A stretch of 64,000 nt of DNA. Source: Cryobacterium mannosilyticum. GTDB lineage: Bacteria; Actinomycetota; Actinomycetes; Actinomycetales; Microbacteriaceae. The position numbers and the translations under genes are program-made. The notes under the pieces were generated by a model that made no database searches, was not told the DNA's origin, and saw only the letters and a program-made list of their open reading frames with translations. The DNA lies in assembly GCF_004402705.1 (NCBI RefSeq), contig NZ_SOFM01000007.1, positions 62,001 through 126,000 of the forward strand. Direction: 5' to 3'. This document shows positions 37,867 through 45,032 of this stretch, piece by piece. Each line of letters opens with the position of its first letter. Within the stretch, counting starts at the first letter, position 1.

Positions 37867-39896
37867 CCGGAAGGTATCGGTCCCACCAGTCGAGGATGAG
37901 TTCCAGCCGCTGCAGTCGATGCCGGGGAGTGCCGCCGCGGCTGAGTTCATGGTCCTCGCCGGGGAAGATGGCCAGCTCGGCCGCCACTCCCCCGCGTTTC
38001 AGGGCGAAATAGTAACGCTCCGCCTGGGATAGCGGGCACCGCAGGTCCTGTTCGGAGTGAATCAGCAGGGTGGGCGTGGATACCCGGTCGACCAGTTCCT
38101 GCGGGCTCTGGGCGTTCCGGAGGGCCCGGGAGGGTCCGAGGTACTCCTCGACGAAGAAATCACCGACATCGGATGTGCCCAGGAAGGTCTCGGGATCGAG
38201 GAAGGCACGCTCAACGATCGCCGCCGTGAACCTCTGGTCGTGTGCGGTCAGCCATGCGGCGAGGAAGCCGCCGTAGGAACCGCCCATCAGGCCCAGCCGC
38301 CCGGCATCAAGTTTCGGTGCGTCGGCCAGGGCGCCGGCCAGGAAGTCGAGGACGTCTGAGCGGTCGACGGTGCCCAGACGCCGCCGGATCACCCGGCCGT
38401 GCGCCTGGCCGTATCCGGCCGAACCGCGTGGGTTGCAGGCCAGGACGGCATAGCCCGCGTCGACGAGGACCTGGGTCTCGTCGGATACCGCGACGGTCAC
38501 CTGCGCGAAAGGCCCGCCGTGGATGATGAGCACGACGGGGTGCGGCCCCGGACCGGGCGGGGTGGTCAGCCAGCCGTGCACCGGGTAGCCGTCCGCGGCG
38601 GGGACGGTGAGCTCCCGCGGACTCGCCAGCGGTCTCCCGGAGGGCTGCCGAGAAGTCGGTCAGCCGTCGGGCGCGGACCGGTTCCACGAGCGCGAGGTCG
38701 CCCTCGGTCAGAGCGTCCTGGTAGGTCGCGACGATGCGGCCCGCCCGGGCGTCGTGGCCGGTGACGACGACGTCGTTCCCGGTCAGCGCCGCCGTCGCGC
38801 CGTCGAGGGTGGTACGCACCAGCTGGACCCGGCCGCGGGTGCGGTTGACGGCCAGGACGGCGCCGTCCTGGGTCAGGCTGAGTGCCGTACCGGTGTCGAG
38901 ATCGTAATCGTCAGGGTCGGTCAGCCGCACCGGCTCACCCCGTCCGGGATCAACCCGGTAGAGCGAGCCGTTGCGGGCGACGAAGTCGCGGCCGTCGACG
39001 CCGACGGCCTGGGCCAGGAACACGACGGACCCGTCCGCGGCCCAGTCGACCTGGGCGATGCTCAGGTTCGCGGCCTACGACAGCACCGTCCGAGCCGGTA
39101 GCTCTGGCCCCGCGCCGACCGGGTCGAGCGTGATCACCAGCAGTTCCGAACGGAGGTCCTCGTCCCGGCCGGGGTGCCGGGCAGAAATCGTGAGCAGCGC
39201 CATACCGTCTGGTGAGAAAGCGATGCCCTCGTGCTCGAAGTCCCCCGTGGTGAGCCGCCGCGGGGCGACTGCGCCGGGCGGCAGGGCGGGGCCGCCCGGC
39301 GCAGCCAGGGTCGGGGCATCCTCGGTGGATTCAGGGGTGGCCGGGACGGCCCCGGGGACCGGGTCCGCGCCGGGATCGGGCGCGGGCACCAGGAAGACGT
39401 GGGCGCGTCGGTCGGTCGTGTACCCGATCGCGTTGGCCCGGTAGTGCAACGTCGTGATGATCCTCGGCGGTTCGGCCTCGGCGGCGAGACCCGGGACGGT
39501 GCCCAGCCGGCCGGGCTCCGGCACACGGGCGATATACGCCAGGGCTGCCGAGTCCGGCCGCCAGCGGAAGTCGGTGACGCCCAGGACCTCGGCGGTGGCC
39601 TGCACCGGCCCACCACCCGTTGCGGCCACCACGTGCAGCTGGGCCGGAGCGCCCGGGCCGCTGCGCAGGAAGGCCAGCAGCCGACCGTCCGGCGAGAACC
39701 GGGGAGCGGAATCCCGGTGGCCACGGGTCAGGAGACGCGGCTGGGGCTTCCCTTGCAGGGAAACGGTCCACAACTGCCCGACGTAGTCATCGGCGGAGAA
39801 CTCCGGCCGGATGACGGACACGACCGCCCGGCCACGCTCCGGGTGGATGGTCGGGTCGGACACCGATTTGAGGAGCGGAAGGTCGGAAGCCTTCAT
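37838..39896 (-). pseudogene. Prolyl oligopeptidase-type S9 peptidase, disrupted by a stop and a frameshift
   Basis: The N-terminal beta-propeller part (MKASDLPLLKSVSDPTIHPE) runs from 39896 to an in-frame TAG at 39075-39077, after which the same frame continues with plausible propeller sequence (AANLSIAQVDWAADG). A frame change then occurs between about 38600 and 38662 before the alpha/beta-hydrolase domain (VPAADGYPVHGWLTTPP), which keeps Ser (GGSYGGFLA), Asp (SEQDLRCP) and His (EDHELSRGG). A sequencing error could explain one lesion; two make a real pseudogene more likely. It follows the SDR gene by 11 nt. Confidence 0.8.
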
Positions 39897-39907
39897 CCCT
39901 GTGCTTT

Positions 39908-40672
39908 CTAGTCGGCGACCAGATCGGTCGTGTCGCCAACATAGCGCGTGTTGTCTGCCGGGATGGGCTCCACTGCGGCGAGGGCAACCTCGGCGGCGAA
40001 CTCCTCCACGTTGTACAGGCGCCCTGCCGCGTCCTTCCGGGCGTTCATGGTTCCCGGGCTGGCGCGTTCCAGCAGTGTGGCGGTCACAGTGCCCTCGATG
40101 ATGTCGCCGGAGACGACGACGAAGCCGAGCCCGGCCTTGTCGAGTTCGGGAATCAGGGCGCGGAGGGCGTCCTCCCCCGCTCGCTTGCTGCGTGCGACCG
40201 GCACATACTCCGGCATGGTCTCCGCGGTGCCGAAGAAATGCGCCTGGTGGCTGGTGACGAACACGACGCGGGCACCCTCGGCGAGCAGGGGCCGGGCGGT
40301 CGCCAGCAGGTTGAGCTGGGCATCCCGGTTGAGCTTCATCGCGTAGTCGTCGGCCATCCCGCTTTCCATGCCGCCGGAGGCATTCATGACGAGGATGTCG
40401 AGACCCCCGAATTCGCGGCGGATGGTGTCGAACATCTTCGTGACGGCATCGGCGTCGGTGAGGTCGGCGCCGATGGTGATGGCTGTGCCGCCCTGGGCGC
40501 GGATGGCGTCGGCGACCTTGATCGCACGGGCCTCTTTGTTGCGGAAGTTGATGGCGACGTTTGCGCCTGCCCCGGCGAAGTAACCGATGGTGGCCGCACC
40601 GACCCCTCGAGACGATCCGGTGACGAGCACACGCTTGCCGTCAAGTGATCCTGCTGCAAGTGGATTGGTCAC
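39908..40672 (-). CDS. SDR family oxidoreductase with atypical active site
   Basis: A 254-residue Rossmann protein: VTGSSRGVGAATIGYF, NFRNKEAR and MNASGGMESG. The catalytic region reads VTSHQAHFFGTAETMPEYVPVARSK. The tyrosine is seven residues before the lysine, not four as in YxxxK, so the usual dyad is not formed in the standard way. Start is GTG with GAGGAG 5 nt upstream. Substrate unknown. Confidence 0.82.
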   Translation of the reverse strand: MTNPLAAGSLDGKRVLVTGSSRGVGAATIGYFAGAGANVAINFRNKEARAIKVADAIRAQGGTAITIGADLTDADAVTKMFDTIRREFGGLDILVMNASGGMESGMADDYAMKLNRDAQLNLLATARPLLAEGARVVFVTSHQAHFFGTAETMPEYVPVARSKRAGEDALRALIPELDKAGLGFVVVSGDIIEGTVTATLLERASPGTMNARKDAAGRLYNVEEFAAEVALAAVEPIPADNTRYVGDTTDLVAD

Positions 40673-40774
40673 GCGAACTCCTCAGATAACGAATTGGTCT
40701 GGCAGACGACCTTACCAAGAAGCCTCCGCTCCCCTGTCCGACGTACCTGCTAGTTTCGTTAGGAGGGAACAGAA

Positions 40775-41260
40775 ATGGGAGGGGACGCCATGGATGCGTT
40801 CGCAGCGGAATTCGCGTGGATCGTCTGGCTCGTGCTCGTCCTGCTCTTCGTCACCATCGAGATGGTGACCCTCGACCTCACCTTCCTGATGATGGCGGCC
40901 GGCAGCCTGGGCGCACTCGTCTCCGGCCTGCTCGGCGCGCCATGGTGGTTGCAGCTCGTGATCGCTGCCGTGCTGACGATCACCCTCCTGCTCGGCATCC
41001 GCCCGCCTCTGCTTCGGCTTCTCAAGCGCGGCGGCGACCCCGCCAAGACGAACGTGGACGCGCTGCTCGGCATCGACGGCCGGGTGGTCAGCTCCATCGG
41101 GGCCACCGGCGGCCAGGTTCGTCTCGCCAACGGCGAGACCTGGACGGCACGCCTGTCCCCCGGCACGGATCGCGTCGTCGAACCCGGCGAACGAGTACTC
41201 GTCACAGCAATCGACGGGGCGACCGCAGTGGTCATCCCGGCGGAAAGGAATGTTCCATGA
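40775..41260 (+). CDS. NfeD-like membrane protein
   Basis: A 161-residue protein with two or three N-terminal hydrophobic helices and a C-terminal OB-fold NfeD domain (LLGIDGRVVSSIGATGGQVRL). NfeD and SPFH proteins usually work as a pair in membrane quality control. ATG at 40775 has GGAGGG 7 nt before it; the ATG at 40790 also has a Shine-Dalgarno, so the start is uncertain by five codons. It overlaps the next gene by 4 nt (ATGA). Confidence 0.85.
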   Translation: MGGDAMDAFAAEFAWIVWLVLVLLFVTIEMVTLDLTFLMMAAGSLGALVSGLLGAPWWLQLVIAAVLTITLLLGIRPPLLRLLKRGGDPAKTNVDALLGIDGRVVSSIGATGGQVRLANGETWTARLSPGTDRVVEPGERVLVTAIDGATAVVIPAERNVP

Positions 41261-42231
41261 CCGATCCCGGCCAGATCATCGTGCAGGTGATTGTCTTCGT
41301 CGCAGTTGCGGCTCTCGTCCTGTTCGTCATCGTCACCCTCGCGAAGTCGATCCGCATCATCCCGCAGGCCAGCGCCGGCGTCGTGGAGCGTCTCGGCCGC
41401 TACCACAAGACGCTGATGCCGGGCCTGAACATCCTCATCCCGTTCGTCGACCGGCTGCGGCCGCTGATCGACATGCGTGAGCAGGTCGTGTCGTTCCCGC
41501 CGCAGCCGGTGATCACGGAGGACAACCTCGTCGTCTCCATCGACACCGTCGTCTACTTCCAGGTGACGGATGCCCGGGCGGCCACCTATGAGATTGCCAA
41601 CTATCTCGGAGCGGTCGAGCAGCTCACCACGACCACCCTGCGTAACGTGGTCGGAGGACTGAACCTCGAAGAAGCCCTGACCAGCCGCGACAACATCAAT
41701 GGGCAACTGCGCATCGTGCTCGACGAGGCCACCGGCAAATGGGGAATCCGGGTCGGGCGGGTGGAATTGAAGGCGATTGATCCGCCCCACTCCATCCAGG
41801 ACTCGATGGAGAAGCAGATGAGAGCCGAGCGTGACCGCCGAGCCCTGATCCTGACCGCCGAGGGAACCAAGCAGTCCGCGATCCTGACCGCGGAAGGCGC
41901 GCGCCAGGCCGCCATCCTCTCCGCGGAGGGTGACGCGAAGGCGGCCGTCCTGCGCGCGCAGGGTGAGGCCGAAGCCATCACGACCGTGTTCAAGGCGATC
42001 CACGACGGCGACCCCGATCCGAAGCTGCTGGCCTACCAGTACCTGCTGACCCTGCCCAAACTGGCCGAGGGAAGCGCGAACAAGCTCTGGATCGTGCCCA
42101 GCGAACTCACCGAGGCGATGAAGGGCGTCGGTCGCGCGTTCGGGCAGTCGCCCGTGCCCGGCTCTCACGCCGGTGCGGACGGCGCGGCCGAGGCGCAGGG
42201 CCCGGCGTCCGCCGCCGCACCGCTCGCTTAG
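41257..42231 (+). CDS. SPFH/Band 7 (stomatin-like) protein
   Basis: A 324-residue protein with one N-terminal helix, the SPFH domain (IIPQASAGVVERLGRYHKTLMPGL, then TLRNVVGGLNLEEALTSRD) and an Ala/Glu-rich coiled coil (EGTKQSAILTAEGARQAAIL). Similar proteins form membrane-bound rings and scaffold microdomains. Coupled to the NfeD gene by an ATGA overlap. Confidence 0.92.
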   Translation: MTDPGQIIVQVIVFVAVAALVLFVIVTLAKSIRIIPQASAGVVERLGRYHKTLMPGLNILIPFVDRLRPLIDMREQVVSFPPQPVITEDNLVVSIDTVVYFQVTDARAATYEIANYLGAVEQLTTTTLRNVVGGLNLEEALTSRDNINGQLRIVLDEATGKWGIRVGRVELKAIDPPHSIQDSMEKQMRAERDRRALILTAEGTKQSAILTAEGARQAAILSAEGDAKAAVLRAQGEAEAITTVFKAIHDGDPDPKLLAYQYLLTLPKLAEGSANKLWIVPSELTEAMKGVGRAFGQSPVPGSHAGADGAAEAQGPASAAAPLA

Positions 42232-42240
42232 GCAGGCACC

Positions 42241-43005
42241 ATGCCTGGGGGTAGGGCATCCTGGTTCCTGGACGGTTCCGTGCCCCGCGTGTTCGCCCAT
42301 CGGGGGCTGTCCCTGAACGCCCCCGAGAACACCCTCCTGGCCTTCCGCCATGCCCTCCTCGCCGGCGCCACCCATCTCGAAACGGATGTCCGCGCCAGCG
42401 ACGACGGCGTTGCGGTGCTCAGCCACGATGCGGATTTCGCCGTGCCGGGAGCGCGGATTCGGGTGAGCCGGCTCAGGATGGCCGAACTCCGACGGATCAA
42501 CCTGGGCTGGGGGCAGCCATTCGCATCCCTCGCCGAGGCACTGGACGCGTTCCCGGACGCCCGCTTCAACCTCGACGTGAAATCGGATGCCGCGGTCGAG
42601 GCGACGGTGGCCGCCGTCCTGGCGGCGAACGCCACGGACCGGGTGCTGATCACCTCCTTCTCCGAGGACCGCCGGGCACGCACTGTCCGTTCCCTTCCCG
42701 GGGTCGCCACCTCGGCGTCCTCCTTGCTCGTCGGCCGGGCGTTCGTGGCCGCCGAGCTCGGGCTCGGCGGCCAGGTGCGGCGCGCGGCGCTCGGCCTGTC
42801 CGCCATGCAGGTCCCGGAAACGGTCAGGTCCCTGCGGATCCTGACCCCGCGTTTCCTCCGGGCGATGCACTCCCTCGGCGTCGAGGTGCACGTGTGGACG
42901 GTCAATGAACCGGCGGCGATGCGCCGGCTCCTCGATGCCGGCGTCGACGGCCTGATCACCGACCGGAGCGACCTCGCGGTGGGCGTGATCGCCGACCGAA
43001 GCTGA
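42241..43005 (+). CDS. Glycerophosphodiester phosphodiesterase
   Basis: A 254-residue TIM-barrel enzyme (GDPD family). Catalytic and metal residues are in VFAHRGLSLNAPENTL, LETDVRASDD and LSHDADF. There is no signal peptide. It begins 9 nt after the SPFH stop, so it may share that operon. Confidence 0.88.
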   Translation: MPGGRASWFLDGSVPRVFAHRGLSLNAPENTLLAFRHALLAGATHLETDVRASDDGVAVLSHDADFAVPGARIRVSRLRMAELRRINLGWGQPFASLAEALDAFPDARFNLDVKSDAAVEATVAAVLAANATDRVLITSFSEDRRARTVRSLPGVATSASSLLVGRAFVAAELGLGGQVRRAALGLSAMQVPETVRSLRILTPRFLRAMHSLGVEVHVWTVNEPAAMRRLLDAGVDGLITDRSDLAVGVIADRS

Positions 43006-43031
43006 GAGTTACCACCGAGAATCGACGTAAC

Positions 43032-43058
43032 GGAAAGATAACGTCCAGCTTGATGGTT
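43032..43058 (+). promoter_or_regulatory. SigR/SigH-type promoter candidate for rbpA
   Basis: GGAAA (43032-43036), 19 nt, GTT (43056-43058). This fits the ECF oxidative-stress sigma consensus GGAAT-N18/20-GTT; rbpA is a known SigR target in Streptomyces. Confidence 0.5.
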
Positions 43059-43095
43059 TAGAACTAAGAGTTGCATCGCGAGAGGAGACCACACA

Positions 43096-43461
43096 ATGGC
43101 GGATCGCAGTTTGCGTGGCATGAGGTTGGGCGCACAAAGCCTTCAAAGCGAAGACGGCGTAACCTTTTCACCACGAGTCAGTCACACGTACCTGTGTGCA
43201 ACGTGCGCGCGGGAGACGGTGATGATCTTCTCGGCGGAGGCTGAGGCCCCCGACGAGTGGGAGTGCCGCTTCTGCTCACAGACCGCCACCCGGCTGGTTG
43301 ACTCCAAGCCGGTGATCGTGGACCACTCCGACGAAAAGGTCCCGCGCACGCATTGGGACATGCTCCTCGAACGGCGCACCCGCGCCGAACTCGAAGAACT
43401 TCTGGAAGAACGACTGACCTTCCTGCGCGCCCGGAGGGGCCAGCAGAAGATCGGCGCTTAA
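43096..43461 (+). CDS. rbpA: RNA polymerase-binding protein RbpA
   Basis: A 121-residue actinobacterial transcription factor that binds the beta' subunit and group I/II sigma factors and stabilises open complexes. N-terminal MADRSLRGMRLGAQSLQSEDG, the zinc-binding CATCARE and CRFCSQ cysteines, and the C-terminal sigma-interacting helix (THWDMLLERRTRAELEELL) are present. GAGAGGAG precedes the ATG. The stop overlaps the convergent lnt stop. Confidence 0.97.
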   Translation: MADRSLRGMRLGAQSLQSEDGVTFSPRVSHTYLCATCARETVMIFSAEAEAPDEWECRFCSQTATRLVDSKPVIVDHSDEKVPRTHWDMLLERRTRAELEELLEERLTFLRARRGQQKIGA

Positions 43462-45020
43462 CCCCTTCCACCCTTTCCATCACTGCGCACCCGGCTTCGA
43501 CGCCGGGTGCGCAGTGCGTTAAGCAGGCATAGGGCACAGCCGGCCAGTCCGAGCCCGGAGACGAACCACTCGAGTTCCCGGCCGCCGGACATCGCCGGTG
43601 TGACGGTGTCGCTGAGCGGCACGGTCTCGACCATGGCACCCGGCTCCCAGGTCTGCAGCCGGTCCAGGGTCTCGCCATCCGGCGTGATGATCGCGCTGGT
43701 TCCGACGGTGGAGATGTTGACCACGGTGCGGCCCGCCTCAATCGCGCGGAGCCGGGCGATGGCGAGTTGCTGCACACTCTCATCGGTGTACCCGAAGTCG
43801 GCGTTGTTCGTCTGGGCGAGGATGACCTGCGCCTTCCCCGAGATCATCTCCTGGACCAGCTGGTCGTCTGCAATGTCGAAGCAGATGGCTATCCCCGCCC
43901 TGATGCCGTCGATGTCGAAGACATTCCCCTGGGTCCCGATCGCATAGTCCCGGGAGATGAGGTCGATCAACTCGGGCGCGAACGGACGCCAGAACGCGCG
44001 ATCGGGCATGTACTCGGCGAACGGCACCGGGTGCACCTTGTCGTAGATGTCGACGGCACCTTCTCCGGCCTTCCAGAGCAGGGAACTGTTGTAGAACTTC
44101 CCGTCACGCTGGGTGATCGTGCCCGCGACGATGGGTGCGCTCATGGCGGTGCCCAGGTAGTCCAACACCTTCGCCGCGTCGGCGGAGCGGGTCGGATCGA
44201 TGTCGCTCGCATTCTCCGGCCAGACGACGAAGTCGACCTTCTGGCCGATCAGGGGAAGCGTCGCCGAGGTGTGGTCGGCGAGGATCTGGCCGGGCGAGTA
44301 CCGGGCGAACAGACCCGCATCCGACGCTCCCTGGACGGCGGCGATCCTGGCCGTTCCCGACGGAACGGTCGGCCACGCCGGCACCACGAGCAACAGGGCG
44401 ACGGATGCCACGGCGATGCTCCACCGGGCGAGCGCGCCGAACTGCACCTCCCGCACCAGTTGAACGGCCAGGGTGCTCAGCCACACGATGAGGAAGGTCA
44501 GCCCCGACATGCCGACCCAGGCCACGAGACCGTTGAACGGGCTCTCCGACTGGGAGATGGCCACCCGTCCCCAGGCGAAGCCGCCGTAGGGCCAGACGGC
44601 CGAAATCGCCTCGCGAGCGGTCCACAGGCCGGCGACGACGACCGGGACGACTCCGAGGCGCCCCGCGACGGTCGGCCACACCCGGGGGCCCACGTTGAGG
44701 ACGACGCCGATCAGCGCGAGGCCGATACCGAAGAAAATGGATTCGAGACCGGCGAGGGCCAGCCAAGGCACCGGCCCCAGGTACAGGGTCAGCCAGCTGA
44801 TATGGATCAGCCAGAAGGACAACCCCGCGACCATGCCGATCAGCAGCCCGGCCCACGGCCCGCGCCCGAGCAGGGCCACCATCATCAGGGCCACCCCGAG
44901 CGGCGCGAGGACCCACCAGGACCGGTCGGGGAATCCCGCGTCGAGGATGCCCCCGGTCGCGGCGGCGAGCATGATGGCCGCTTGCAGCGGCAGTTGCCGC
45001 CGCGCGGTCCCGCGATTCAC
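43458..45020 (-). CDS. lnt: Apolipoprotein N-acyltransferase
   Basis: A 520-residue protein with about seven N-terminal helices and a nitrilase domain. Catalytic residues are visible: Glu in VVWPENASD, Lys in YDKVHPVPFAEYMPD and Cys in IAICFDIADD. It adds the third acyl chain to lipoproteins. It lacks the polyprenol-phosphate mannose synthase domain fused in M. tuberculosis Ppm1, whose gene also faces rbpA. Start is GTG, 6 nt after a TAGGCT. Confidence 0.92.
   Translation of the reverse strand: MNRGTARRQLPLQAAIMLAAATGGILDAGFPDRSWWVLAPLGVALMMVALLGRGPWAGLLIGMVAGLSFWLIHISWLTLYLGPVPWLALAGLESIFFGIGLALIGVVLNVGPRVWPTVAGRLGVVPVVVAGLWTAREAISAVWPYGGFAWGRVAISQSESPFNGLVAWVGMSGLTFLIVWLSTLAVQLVREVQFGALARWSIAVASVALLLVVPAWPTVPSGTARIAAVQGASDAGLFARYSPGQILADHTSATLPLIGQKVDFVVWPENASDIDPTRSADAAKVLDYLGTAMSAPIVAGTITQRDGKFYNSSLLWKAGEGAVDIYDKVHPVPFAEYMPDRAFWRPFAPELIDLISRDYAIGTQGNVFDIDGIRAGIAICFDIADDQLVQEMISGKAQVILAQTNNADFGYTDESVQQLAIARLRAIEAGRTVVNISTVGTSAIITPDGETLDRLQTWEPGAMVETVPLSDTVTPAMSGGRELEWFVSGLGLAGCALCLLNALRTRRRSRVRSDGKGGRG
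43481..43516 (+). terminator. rbpA terminator inside lnt
   Basis: A 15-bp perfect stem (CACTGCGCACCCGGC and its complement) with a TTCGAC loop, 20 nt after the rbpA stop. It is also the sense code for the Lnt C-terminal tail. Confidence 0.8.
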
Positions 45021-45026
45021 CCCAAC

Positions 45027-45032
45027 AGCCTA
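45027..45032 (-). promoter_or_regulatory. -10 element for lnt overlapping the helY stop
   Basis: TAGGCT lies 6 nt before the lnt GTG; its first three bases are the helY stop codon TAG. Confidence 0.5.

Noticed and set aside
39075..39077. The in-frame TAG in the S9 peptidase as a recoded (read-through) codon.
   Set aside because: A separate frameshift lies further down the same gene, so disruption is the simpler reading.
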